Shown in pieces: positions 7,632 to 16,251 of a stretch of DNA of 64,000 bases; position 1 is the stretch's first letter; each line of letters begins with the position of its first letter. A model generated the notes under the pieces. It had not been told where the DNA came from and did not search any database. It was given only the letters and a program-made list of their open reading frames with translations. The DNA is from Phenylobacterium conjunctum. GTDB lineage: Bacteria > Pseudomonadota > Alphaproteobacteria > Caulobacterales > Caulobacteraceae. Both the position numbers and the translations under genes were made by a program. Location of the stretch: NCBI RefSeq assembly GCF_042679085.1, contig NZ_JBHTLQ010000002.1, positions 1 to 64,000 of the forward strand. Reading direction: 5' to 3'.

Positions 7632-8455
7632 CCACCAACACCGCCGATCCCTATGGCGCCCAGGCGCACGCCCGGGCCATGGCCGGAACCCGGGTGGAGT
7701 CCATGCCGACCCTGCCGGCCGGCGCCGCCGATCCCCTGCCGCCCGGTGTCGCGGCCGCCGACATGGTCTGGGAAGAGACGATCGCGCCGGGCGGCTATGC
7801 GGCTAAGTCACTGGACCGCGGCGCGCGGATCCGACTGGAGGACGTGGCCGGCGACGCCTGCGCCTCCATGCTGGTGTTCAACGCCGAGCGGCCCATCGAA
7901 CGGCTGAACGTCGCCGATACGCTGAAGGTGCAGTGGCACGCCTATCTGGGCGCCGGCAAGCTGATCCTGTCCGACATGGGCAAGGTGATGCTGAGCATCC
8001 TGGACGACCAGGCCGGCGCCTCGGACGCCTTCTGCGGCGCCTCCAACCAGGCCACCAACGCCGCCCGCTATGGCGTGGGCGACAACTGGGGGCCGCACCC
8101 CAATGCGCGGGACCGCTTCAGCCTGGCGCTCGCCAAGTTCGGCCTGGGGCGGCGCGACATCCATCCCTGCATCAACTGGTTCAAGGGCGTGAAAATCGAG
8201 GAGGGCGGCGGCATCTCGCCCAAGCTTGGGCCGTTCCCGCCCGGCCGGTCGATCACCCTGCGGGCCGAGATGGACCTGATCGTGGTGTTCGCCAACTGCC
8301 CCCACGTGATGGACCCCAGGCCCGACTACACGGTCACGCCGTTGCGGGTCAGCGCCTGGCGCGGGCCGGTGACGCCCATGGACGATCCGATCCGCAATGC
8401 GACGCCGGAGGGCCTGCGCGCCTTCCAGAACGTCGAAGCCGACTACAGCCGGTGA
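7628..8455 (+). CDS. DUF1989 urea carboxylase-associated protein 1 (probable carboxyguanidine deiminase subunit)
   Basis: The 275-residue protein belongs to the DUF1989 family found beside urea carboxylase genes. Visible family segments are FNAERPIERLNVADTLK, LSDMGKVMLSI, the FCGASN cysteine motif and INWFKGV, followed by a conserved Cys in the ANCPHVMDP segment. These paired proteins have been shown in other bacteria to form carboxyguanidine deiminase, which turns carboxyguanidine into allophanate and ammonia. The ATG at 7628 overlaps the regulator's stop codon by four bases, so translation is probably coupled. The partner subunit follows after five bases. Subunit identity (A or B) is not assigned. 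Confidence 0.83.
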   Translation: MTTNTADPYGAQAHARAMAGTRVESMPTLPAGAADPLPPGVAAADMVWEETIAPGGYAAKSLDRGARIRLEDVAGDACASMLVFNAERPIERLNVADTLKVQWHAYLGAGKLILSDMGKVMLSILDDQAGASDAFCGASNQATNAARYGVGDNWGPHPNARDRFSLALAKFGLGRRDIHPCINWFKGVKIEEGGGISPKLGPFPPGRSITLRAEMDLIVVFANCPHVMDPRPDYTVTPLRVSAWRGPVTPMDDPIRNATPEGLRAFQNVEADYSR

Positions 8456-8460
8456 GCCTG

Positions 8461-9093
8461 ATGACCGACAAAGCCCTGGACGGCCTGAGCGGCCCGATCA
8501 CCCTGGACCAGGTGGTCCCGGCCCGCGCGCCCTGGGACGCCATCGTGCGAAGGGGGCAGACCCTGCGCATCGTCGACCTGGAGGGCAACCAGGCGGTGGA
8601 CTTCCTGATGTATGCGCTCGCCGACGACGCCGAGCGCTATTCGGCCCAGGACACCATGGCCGCGCAGGGGAACATCTTCCTGAAGACCGGCTCCGTTCTC
8701 TTGTCCAACGAGGGCCGGGCGATGGCGACGGTGACGGCGACGTCGGTGGCCTATCACGACACCATCGGCGGGGCCTGCTCCTGCGAGAGCAACACGCTGC
8801 GCTATGGCCACCACACCAAGAGCCAGCACGCCTGCGTCGAGAACTTCCTGCAGGCCAACGCCCGGCATGGGCGCGGCAAGCGGGACATGGTCTCCAACAT
8901 CAACTGGTTCATGAACGTGCCGGTGGAGGCGGACGGGGCGCTCGGCATCGTCGACGGCATCTCGGCGCCGGGCCTGTTCGTGGACATGCGCGCGGAGATG
9001 GACCTGGTGGCCATCGTCTCCAACTGCCCGCAGATCAACAATCCCTGCAACGGCTTCAACCCGACGCCCGTGCGCATGATCATCGCGGGGTAG
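8461..9093 (+). CDS. DUF1989 urea carboxylase-associated protein 2 (probable carboxyguanidine deiminase subunit)
   Basis: The 210-residue second DUF1989 protein shares the fold and motifs of its neighbour: LEGNQAVDFLMYA, LLSNEGRAMATV, the GGACSCESNTLRYG cysteine region, NINWFMNVPV, and SNCPQINNPCNG near the end. Conserved Cys and His residues fit a metal or catalytic site. It probably forms a heteromeric deiminase with the preceding gene product. The start at 8461 has a GGTGAG ribosome site. The carboxylase begins five bases after its stop. The carboxyguanidine role is established for the family in other bacteria and inferred here. Confidence 0.83.
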   Translation: MTDKALDGLSGPITLDQVVPARAPWDAIVRRGQTLRIVDLEGNQAVDFLMYALADDAERYSAQDTMAAQGNIFLKTGSVLLSNEGRAMATVTATSVAYHDTIGGACSCESNTLRYGHHTKSQHACVENFLQANARHGRGKRDMVSNINWFMNVPVEADGALGIVDGISAPGLFVDMRAEMDLVAIVSNCPQINNPCNGFNPTPVRMIIAG

Positions 9094-9098
9094 GGCGC

Positions 9099-12000
9099 GT
9101 GTTCAAGAAGCTCCTGATCGCCAACCGCGGCGCTATCGCCTGCCGGATCATCCGCACCCTGAAAGCCATGGGGGTGGGGTCGGTCGCGGTCTATTCCGAC
9201 GCCGACGCCGGCTCGCTGCATGTGTCCCAGGCCGATGAGGCGGTGCGGATCGGGCCGGCGCCCGCGGCCCAGTCCTATCTGGACGTGGACGCCATCCTGG
9301 CGGCGGCCAAGGCGACGGGCGCTGAAGCCATCCATCCGGGCTATGGCTTCCTGTCGGAGAACGTGGCCTTCGCTGAGGCCTGCGCGGCGGCGGGGATCGC
9401 CTTCATCGGCCCGACCCCGGACAACATTCGCGCCTTCGGCCTGAAGCACACGGCCCGCGACCTGGCCCAGGCGCAGGGCGTGCCGCTCGCGCCTGGCACC
9501 GGCCTTTTGACCGACGCTGAAGCTGCGCGCGCGGCGGCGGTGGAGATCGGGTTTCCGGTGATCCTCAAGGCCACGGCCGGTGGCGGCGGAATCGGCATGC
9601 GGGTGTGCGAGGACGAGGCGGCGGTGGCCGAAGCCTTCGCGGCGGTGACCCGGCTGGGCGGCTCGAACTTCGCCGATACGGGCGTGTTCCTGGAGCGGTT
9701 CGTCCGCCGGGCCCGGCACATCGAGGTGCAGGTGTTCGGCGACGGGGCCGGCAAGGTGGTGGCCCTGGGCGAGCGGGACTGTTCGCTGCAGCGGCGCAAT
9801 CAGAAGGTCATTGAGGAGACCCCGGCGCCCGGCCTGCCGGCGGCGACCCGCGCGGCCCTGATCGCGGCGGCGACGCGGCTGGCGGAAGCGGCCAGGTATC
9901 GCTCGGCCGGGACGGTGGAGTTCCTGTACGACGCCGAGCGCGACGACTTCTTCTTCCTGGAAGTGAACACCCGACTGCAGGTGGAGCACGGGGTGACCGA
10001 GCAGGTCACCGGCGTCGACCTTGTGGAATGGATGATCCGGGGCGCGGCGGGCGAGTTCGGCTTCCTGGACAGCTGGTCGGGCGAGGCCAAGGGCGCCTCG
10101 ATCCAGGCGCGGCTCTATGCCGAGGACCCGGGGCAGGACTATCGGCCCTCGTCCGGCGTGCTGACCCAGGTGTCGTTTCCGAAGAGCGCGCGGGTGGACG
10201 GCTGGGTGGCCGATGGCTCGGAGGTCAGCGCCTATTATGACCCGCTGCTGGCCAAGCTGATCGTCACCGCGCCGGATCGGCCGGCGGCGGTGGCGGCCCT
10301 GCAGGCGGCGCTGGACGACACACGGCTGGCGGGTCTGGAGACCAATCTGGACTGGTTGCGCCAGGTGGCGCGGTCCGACGCCTTTGTCAGCGGCGAGGTC
10401 TCGACCCGGGCCCTGTCGGAGATCAGCTTCACGCCGAAGACCATCCGGGTGTTGAGCGGCGGGCCGTCGACCACGGTGCAGGACTATCCCGGACGGCTGG
10501 GCTACTGGGACGTGGGCGTGCCGCCGTCCGGGCCGATGGATGCGCTGGCCTTTCGGCTGGGCAACCGGTTGGTGGGCAATCCGGACGACGCGGCGGGGCT
10601 GGAGATCACGGCGCTCGGCCCCACGCTGGCCTTCAACCATGATGCGGTGATCTGCCTGACCGGCGCGGCCTTCGAGGCGCGGCTGGAGGGGGATCTGGTC
10701 CCCGCCTACGCCCCTGTCGAGGTGAAGGCCGGCCAGACCCTAAAGATCGGCCGGGTGAGCGGCGCGGGCCTGCGCGGCTATCTGGCGGTGCGCGGCGGGC
10801 TGGATGTGCCGGCCTATCTGGGCAGCCGGTCCAGCTTCACGCTGGGCGGGTTCGGTGGTCATGCGGGCCGGGCGCTGGCGGCGGGGGATGTCCTGCACCT
10901 GGGCGATGCGGCGGCGGGGCCTGTCGAGCCAGCCCTGGGCGCGGCGGCGCGGCCTAAGCTGTCCAAGGCCTGGCGGATCCGCGTGCTGGCCGGGCCGCAC
11001 GGCGCGCCGGACTTCTTCACCCCCGACGACATCGCCATGATCGGCGCGGTCGAGTGGAAGGTGCACTACAATTCAAACCGCACCGGCGTGCGCCTGATCG
11101 GGCCGAAGCCGGAATGGGCGCGGCGGGATGGCGGCGAGGCGGGGCTGCACCCCTCCAACATCCACGACAACGCCTACGCCATCGGCGCGGTGGACTTCAC
11201 CGGTGACATGCCGATCATCCTGGGCCCCGACGGCCCGTCCCTGGGCGGGTTTGTCTGCCCCTTCGTGGTGATCCAGGCCGACCTGTGGAAGGTGGGCCAA
11301 CTCGCGCCGGGCGACACCCTGGTGTTCGAGGTGGTGGATGACGCCGCCGCCAACGCCGCCGAGCGTGACCAGGACGCCCTGGTGAAGACCCTGGCCGCGC
11401 CGGTCGCCGCGCCCGGGCTGCTGGACCTGGACCGCGCCAATCCTGTGCTGGGGGTAATCGAGGCCGAGGGCCATCGGCCCCGCGTGGTCTATCGCCGCCA
11501 GGGCGACCGGCACCTGCTGGTGGAGTACGGGCCCATCGTCCTGGACCTGGAGCTGCGCTTGAGGGTGCACGCCCTGATGCTGGAGCTGCAGCGGCTGGCC
11601 CTGCCGGGGATCCTCGACATCACGCCGGGCATCCGCTCGCTGCAGGTGCACTACGACGCCCGCGTCCTGTCGCAGGCCGAGCTGCTGGCCGCGCTCACCG
11701 CCGCCGAGGACCGGCTGGGCGGGCTGGATGATTTCGAGATCCCCAGCCGGGTGGTCTGGCTGCCGCTGTCCTGGAAGGACCCGGCGATCTACGAGACCAT
11801 CGACAAGTACATGGCCAGCGTCCGCGACGACGCCCCCTGGTGCCCGGACAACATCGAGTTCATCCGCCGGATCAATGGTCTGGCGACCGAAGAGGACGTG
11901 CACCGCATCGTCTTCGACGCCCGCTACCTGGTGATGGGCTTAGGCGATGTCTATCTGGGCGCGCCGGTGGCGACGCCGGTCGATCCGCGCCACCGGCTGG

Positions 12001-12707
12001 TGACCACCAAGTACAACCCGGCCCGGACCTGGACCCCGCCCAACGTCGTGGGGATCGGCGGGGCCTATATGTGCGTCTATGGGATGGAGGGGCCGGGCGG
12101 CTATCAGCTGTTCGGACGGACGATCCAGGTGTGGAACACCTATCGCCAGACCGAGGCCTTCACCGACGGCAAGCCCTGGCTGCTGCGGTTCTTCGACCAG
12201 ATCCGCTTCTTCCCCGTGAGCCACGAGGAGCTGACCGAATGGCGGCGGGACTTCCCGCTGGGCCGGCGGGCCTTGCGGATCGAGGAAGAGACCTTCCGGC
12301 TGTCGGACTATCGCAAGATGCTGGCCGACAACGCCGAGAGCATCGCGACCTTCCAGGCCACGCGACAGGCGGCCTTTGACGCCGAGCGCGCCGACTGGGA
12401 GGCCAAGGGCGAATTCGCCCGCGTCGAGGCCCTGAGCGCCGACAGCGCCGGGGCCGCCGAGACCGTGGCCATCGAGGCGCCTGAGGGCGCTGAACTCGTC
12501 GAAGCGCCCCTGGGCGGCAGCGTCTGGAAGATGTTGGTCCAGGTGGGTGACCGGGTCGAGAAGGGCGCGGTCATCGCCGTGATCGAGGCCATGAAGACCG
12601 AGTGCGACGTGGCCAGCCCCAGCGCCGGGGTGGTGCGCCAGGTCTACGCCCAGGAACGCCAGCCCATCGCGCCGGGCGCGCCGATGATCGCCGTGGAGCC
12701 CGCATGA
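9099..12707 (+). CDS. uca: Biotin-dependent urea/guanidine carboxylase
   Basis: The 1202-residue multidomain enzyme starts at GTG 9099 (FKKLLIANRGAIACRI). In order it has biotin carboxylase with ATP-grasp (about 1-445), a KipA/AHS2-type carboxyltransferase domain from about 450 (PGRLGYWDVGVPPSGPMD), a KipI/AHS1-type domain (about 780-1010), and a C-terminal biotinyl domain with EAMKTE (Lys1166). This layout is specific to urea/guanidine carboxylases. With two DUF1989 partners next door, guanidine is the likelier substrate: ATP-dependent carboxylation gives carboxyguanidine. Urea remains possible. The stop overlaps the allophanate hydrolase start (ATGA). No biotin ligase is visible in the window. 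Confidence 0.9.
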   Translation: MFKKLLIANRGAIACRIIRTLKAMGVGSVAVYSDADAGSLHVSQADEAVRIGPAPAAQSYLDVDAILAAAKATGAEAIHPGYGFLSENVAFAEACAAAGIAFIGPTPDNIRAFGLKHTARDLAQAQGVPLAPGTGLLTDAEAARAAAVEIGFPVILKATAGGGGIGMRVCEDEAAVAEAFAAVTRLGGSNFADTGVFLERFVRRARHIEVQVFGDGAGKVVALGERDCSLQRRNQKVIEETPAPGLPAATRAALIAAATRLAEAARYRSAGTVEFLYDAERDDFFFLEVNTRLQVEHGVTEQVTGVDLVEWMIRGAAGEFGFLDSWSGEAKGASIQARLYAEDPGQDYRPSSGVLTQVSFPKSARVDGWVADGSEVSAYYDPLLAKLIVTAPDRPAAVAALQAALDDTRLAGLETNLDWLRQVARSDAFVSGEVSTRALSEISFTPKTIRVLSGGPSTTVQDYPGRLGYWDVGVPPSGPMDALAFRLGNRLVGNPDDAAGLEITALGPTLAFNHDAVICLTGAAFEARLEGDLVPAYAPVEVKAGQTLKIGRVSGAGLRGYLAVRGGLDVPAYLGSRSSFTLGGFGGHAGRALAAGDVLHLGDAAAGPVEPALGAAARPKLSKAWRIRVLAGPHGAPDFFTPDDIAMIGAVEWKVHYNSNRTGVRLIGPKPEWARRDGGEAGLHPSNIHDNAYAIGAVDFTGDMPIILGPDGPSLGGFVCPFVVIQADLWKVGQLAPGDTLVFEVVDDAAANAAERDQDALVKTLAAPVAAPGLLDLDRANPVLGVIEAEGHRPRVVYRRQGDRHLLVEYGPIVLDLELRLRVHALMLELQRLALPGILDITPGIRSLQVHYDARVLSQAELLAALTAAEDRLGGLDDFEIPSRVVWLPLSWKDPAIYETIDKYMASVRDDAPWCPDNIEFIRRINGLATEEDVHRIVFDARYLVMGLGDVYLGAPVATPVDPRHRLVTTKYNPARTWTPPNVVGIGGAYMCVYGMEGPGGYQLFGRTIQVWNTYRQTEAFTDGKPWLLRFFDQIRFFPVSHEELTEWRRDFPLGRRALRIEEETFRLSDYRKMLADNAESIATFQATRQAAFDAERADWEAKGEFARVEALSADSAGAAETVAIEAPEGAELVEAPLGGSVWKMLVQVGDRVEKGAVIAVIEAMKTECDVASPSAGVVRQVYAQERQPIAPGAPMIAVEPA

Positions 12708-14488
12708 GCCCGCGCCCCTCCGTCGTCCGCATCGCCGCCGAGGTCTCGTCCGGCGCCCGGTCCGCCGTCTCCTTCGCCGAGGAGGCCCTGGCGGCCATTG
12801 CGGCCTATGACGCCGTCCAGGCCCAGGCCTGGATCTGCCGGGCGGAGCCTGAGGCCGTCCTCGCCCAGGCTCGCGCGGTGGACGCCTGGATTGCGGCCGG
12901 AGAGGTGCTGCCCCTGGCCGGCGTGCCGTTCGCGGTGAAGGACAATATCGACGTGGCCGGCTTGCCGACCACGGCGGCCTGTCCGGCCTATGCCTATACG
13001 CCGGCGGTCTCGGCCGAGGTGGTGGCGCGGCTGATCGCTGCGGGCGCGATCCTGATGGGCAAGACCAACCTCGACCAGTTCGCCACCGGCCTGGTGGGGG
13101 CGCGAAGCCCCTATGGCCAGCCGCGCTGCGTCTACAATCTCGACTATGTCAGCGGCGGGTCGAGCTCGGGCTCGGGCGTCGCGGTGGGGGCGGGGCTGGT
13201 GGCCTTTGCGCTGGGCACCGACACAGCCGGCTCGGGCCGGGTGCCCGCAGCGTTCAACGGCCTGATCGGCCTGAAGCCCACCAAGGGCCGGTGGAGCACC
13301 AGCGGGGTGATCCCGGCCTGCCGCAGCCTGGACTGCGTGACGGTGATGACCAACGACGTGGCCGACGCGGCCCTGGTGGACCAGGTCGCCGCGGGCTTCG
13401 GCGCCGCCGATCCCTATTCTCGGCGGGCGCCGGCCACGCCGCCGGCGAGCCTGGGCGCGAGCTTCCGGTTCGCGGTCCCGCGGGCGGACCAGCTGGTGTT
13501 CATGGGCGACGGGGAGGCCGAGGTCTTTTTCGGACAGGCGGTCGAGCGCTTGAAGGCGATGGGCGGCGTGGCGGTGGAGATCGACGTCGAGCCACTCCTG
13601 GAGGCGGCCAAACTGCTCTATAGCGGCCCCTGGGTGGCTGAGCGGACGGCGGCCATCGAGGACCTGATCCGCGACAATCCCGGCGCCATCCATCCCACGG
13701 TGCGGGCCATCGTCCAGGGCGGGATAGGGGTGACCGGGGTGGAGGCCTTCAAGGGCCAGTACCAGCTGGCCGCCTATGCGCGGGCGGCCGAGGCGGTGTT
13801 CGACGCGGCCGAGGTGTTGCTGCTGCCCACTACGCCGACCATCTTCCGCCTGCGGGAGGTGAACGCCGAGCCCTTTGCGCTCAACGGGGCGCTGGGCCTC
13901 TACACCAACTTCGTCAACCTGCTGGACATGAGCGCCATCGCCGTGCCGGCGGGCTTCCGCGCCAATGACACCGGCTTTGGCGTCACCCTGATCGGGCCGG
14001 CCTGGGCGGACGCCGCCCTGCTCGAGCTCGCCCGCCGCTATGAGGAGATCGCCCCGATGCCCGAGGCCCCCGCGCTCGACACCACCGGCAAGCCGCAGAC
14101 CGTGAAGCTGGCGGTGGTCGGCGCCCACCTGGCCGGCATGCCCCTGCACTGGCAACTGACCAGCCGTGACGCCCGGCTGGTGGCGCGGACCAAGACCGCT
14201 GCGGCCTACAAGCTGTTCGCTATGACCAACACCACGCCGTTCAAGCCGGCCCTGATCCATGTGGGCGAGGGCGGTGGGGCGCTGGAGGTCGAGGTCTATG
14301 AGCTCGGCGTCGAGCACTTCGGCAGCTTCGTGGTCGAGGTGCCGGCGCCCCTGGCCATCGGCACGGTGACCCTGGAGGACGGTTCGAGCGTCAAGGGGTT
14401 CGTGGCCGAACCGCGGGCCATGGACGGGGCTGAGGACATCACCCACCTGGGCGGCTGGCGGGCCTATATCGCAGGTCTTCCGAAATAG
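12704..14488 (+). CDS. atzF: Allophanate hydrolase
   Basis: The 594-residue amidase-signature enzyme has the Ser-cisSer-Lys triad: Lys79 in FAVKDN, the cis-Ser in GGSSSGSG (153-157), and nucleophile Ser177 in GTDTAGSGRVPA. The C-terminal 120 residues form the extra domain typical of AtzF-type allophanate hydrolases (VVGAHLAGMPLHWQL, FALIHVGEGGG-like region). It splits allophanate into CO2 and two ammonia, completing the pathway of the preceding carboxylase and deiminase. Its start lies inside the carboxylase stop codon, so translation is probably coupled. The length matches the family. Confidence 0.92.
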   Translation: MSPRPSVVRIAAEVSSGARSAVSFAEEALAAIAAYDAVQAQAWICRAEPEAVLAQARAVDAWIAAGEVLPLAGVPFAVKDNIDVAGLPTTAACPAYAYTPAVSAEVVARLIAAGAILMGKTNLDQFATGLVGARSPYGQPRCVYNLDYVSGGSSSGSGVAVGAGLVAFALGTDTAGSGRVPAAFNGLIGLKPTKGRWSTSGVIPACRSLDCVTVMTNDVADAALVDQVAAGFGAADPYSRRAPATPPASLGASFRFAVPRADQLVFMGDGEAEVFFGQAVERLKAMGGVAVEIDVEPLLEAAKLLYSGPWVAERTAAIEDLIRDNPGAIHPTVRAIVQGGIGVTGVEAFKGQYQLAAYARAAEAVFDAAEVLLLPTTPTIFRLREVNAEPFALNGALGLYTNFVNLLDMSAIAVPAGFRANDTGFGVTLIGPAWADAALLELARRYEEIAPMPEAPALDTTGKPQTVKLAVVGAHLAGMPLHWQLTSRDARLVARTKTAAAYKLFAMTNTTPFKPALIHVGEGGGALEVEVYELGVEHFGSFVVEVPAPLAIGTVTLEDGSSVKGFVAEPRAMDGAEDITHLGGWRAYIAGLPK

Positions 14489-14553
14489 GATTATTGTGCG
14501 GCGCAGCATGGCGGGTCTAAGAGTGCGGACCTGACTCACCTGGAGCCGCGCAA

Positions 14554-15339
14554 ATGTCTCTGAAATCAAAGACCGCCGTCGTCACCGGCTCCACCAGCGG
14601 CATCGGCCTGGCCTATGCGCGGGCCATGGCGGCGCAGGGCGCCAATGTGATGATCAATGGCTTTGGCGCAGCCGACGCCGTTGAGGCCGAGCGGGCGAAG
14701 ATCGAGGCCGACTTCGGGGTGCGATGCGCCTATTCCCCCGCTGACATGACCAAGCCGGACGAGATCGCCGCGATGGTCGCCCTGGCCGAGCAGACCTTTG
14801 GCTCGGTGGACGTGCTGATCAACAACGCCGGAATCCAGCATGTGGACCCGGTGGAGAACTTCCCGCTGGAGAAGTGGGACCAGATCATCGCCATCAACCT
14901 GTCCTCGGCCTTCCACGCCATTCGCGCCGCCCTGCCGGGGATGAAGGCGCGCAAGTGGGGCCGGATCATCTCGACGGCCTCGGCCCACTCGTTGGTCGCC
15001 TCGCCGTTCAAGTCGGCCTATGTCACCGCCAAGCACGGCCTGGTCGGCCTGACCAAGACCGTGGCGCTGGAGGCCGCGGCGTTTGGCGTCACCGCCAACT
15101 GCATCAGCCCAGGCTATGTCTGGACGCCGCTGGTGGAGAACCAGATCCCCGACACCATGAAGGCTCGCGGCCTGAGCCGGGACGAGGTGATCAACAACGT
15201 CCTCCTGGCCGCCCAGCCCACCAAGCAGTTCGTCACCGTCGACCAGGTGGCGGCGATCGCGGTCTTCCTGTGCTCGGACGCGGCGTCCCAGATCACGGGG
15301 GCGAACCTGTCGGTGGACGGGGGTTGGACGGCGGCTTGA
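14554..15339 (+). CDS. 3-hydroxybutyrate dehydrogenase-like short-chain dehydrogenase
   Basis: The 261-residue SDR has the NAD-binding TGSTSGIG motif at residues 10-17, NNAG, and the catalytic Ser-Tyr-Lys with YVTAK. The N-terminus (MSLKSKTAVVTGSTSGIGLAYARAMAAQGANVMINGFG) and the ending VDGGWTAA closely resemble bacterial D-3-hydroxybutyrate dehydrogenases, which oxidise 3-hydroxybutyrate to acetoacetate. It starts 65 bp after allophanate hydrolase, so it may be cotranscribed, yet its role in nitrogen metabolism is not obvious. The composite repeat copy B follows its stop and may end transcription. Confidence 0.8.
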   Translation: MSLKSKTAVVTGSTSGIGLAYARAMAAQGANVMINGFGAADAVEAERAKIEADFGVRCAYSPADMTKPDEIAAMVALAEQTFGSVDVLINNAGIQHVDPVENFPLEKWDQIIAINLSSAFHAIRAALPGMKARKWGRIISTASAHSLVASPFKSAYVTAKHGLVGLTKTVALEAAAFGVTANCISPGYVWTPLVENQIPDTMKARGLSRDEVINNVLLAAQPTKQFVTVDQVAAIAVFLCSDAASQITGANLSVDGGWTAA

Positions 15340-15377
15340 TCGCCAAGCTGCTCCCCCTCTGGGGACGCGCTCAACAA

Positions 15378-15490
15378 TGTCATCCCGGTTTTCGCATCAG
15401 CGAAAGACCGGGACCCATAGACACCGATCTAGCCGGAGAACCCTGCGCATATGGGTCCCGGATAAGCGCTACGCGCTTTCCGGGATGACA
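15378..15490. repeat. Composite palindromic intergenic repeat, copy B
   Basis: Outer 11-bp arms TGTCATCCCGG/CCGGGATGACA (15378-15388, 15480-15490) enclose side hairpins TTTCGC-ATCA-GCGAAA (15390-15405) and AAGCGC-TAC-GCGCTT (15464-15478), and 12-bp inner arms CCGGGACCCATA/TATGGGTCCCGG (15408-15419, 15450-15461). The architecture matches copy A at 3465-3571. The repeat overlaps the 3' end of the ABC ATPase gene and contributes its last codons and stop codon. Confidence 0.78.
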
Positions 15491-16251
15491 CCCGCAATCT
15501 TGGCCACCTCGGGCGGGATCGCCGCGCGCTTCTTTTCGTCCAACGGAAAGTCGTAGACGGCGGTGGAGCCGTAGCGATTGGGGGCTTGCGGGTCGTGGCG
15601 GCGCTTGTCGAAGGCCACGACCCGGGAGCCGAGCTTGAAGGCTTCCTTGATGTCGTGGGTGACCATCAGGATGGTCAGCTTGTGTTCGCGCCAGAGCTCC
15701 AGGATCAGCTCGTGCATGTCCAGGCGCACGCCGGGGTCCAGGGCGCCGAAGGGCTCGTCCAGCAACAGGATGCGGGGGCGGGTGATCAGGGCCTGGGCGA
15801 TGGCCAGGCGCTGCTGCATGCCGCCGGACAGGGCGGCGGGATAGGTCTTCAGATTGTGGCCCAGGCCCACCCGGTCGAGCAGGGCGCGGGCCTCGTCGCG
15901 GACCTGACGCTTGGCCTTGCCGGAGAGGCGGCCGGTGAGGCGCGCGCCTGAGCACTCTGGGCCGAACATCACGTTCTGCAGGGCGTTGAGGTGCGGGAAG
16001 ACCGAGTAGCGCTGGAACACCACGCCGCGGTCAGGGCCAGGTTCGGGGGCGAGCGGCTCGCCATCCAGCAGGATGCGGCCGCGGCTGGGCGCCTCCTGAC
16101 CGAGCGCCAGGCGCAGGAAGGTGGTCTTGCCGGCCCCCGACGGACCGATGATCGAGACGAAGGCGCCGTCCTCGATATCGAGATCGACCTTTTCGAGCAC
16201 GATCTTGTCGCCGTACTCGACCCAGACATTGCGGAAGGACAGGGCCGACAT
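15469..16251 (-). CDS. ABC transporter ATP-binding protein (NitT/TauT type)
   Basis: The 260-residue ATPase has Walker A GPSGAGKTT at about residues 33-41, signature LSGGMQQR, Walker B ILLLDEPFGALD and an H-loop VTHDIKEA. It resembles the nitrate/taurine importer ATPases. It begins at ATG 16251, which overlaps the permease stop by one base. The last seven codons (GVIPESA) and the TAG stop lie in palindromic repeat copy B, so the native C-terminus may have been replaced when the repeat inserted. With the permease and lipoprotein it should import a small nitrogen compound, probably guanidine or urea by context. Confidence 0.87.
   Translation of the reverse strand: MSALSFRNVWVEYGDKIVLEKVDLDIEDGAFVSIIGPSGAGKTTFLRLALGQEAPSRGRILLDGEPLAPEPGPDRGVVFQRYSVFPHLNALQNVMFGPECSGARLTGRLSGKAKRQVRDEARALLDRVGLGHNLKTYPAALSGGMQQRLAIAQALITRPRILLLDEPFGALDPGVRLDMHELILELWREHKLTILMVTHDIKEAFKLGSRVVAFDKRRHDPQAPNRYGSTAVYDFPLDEKKRAAIPPEVAKIAGVIPESA

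Noticed and set aside
8397..9098. Upstream extension of the carboxylase frame
   Set aside because: The extension lies in a shadow frame of the DUF1989 genes. Biotin carboxylase homology begins at GTG 9099.
8802..10640. Open frame of 612 codons antisense to the carboxylase gene
   Set aside because: It is an antisense shadow caused by high GC. The plus strand carries the clear biotin carboxylase motifs in this stretch.
14489..14553. Fourth NikR-type operator before the SDR gene
   Set aside because: A GGATTATTG stretch resembles one half-site, but no partner lies 16 bp away.
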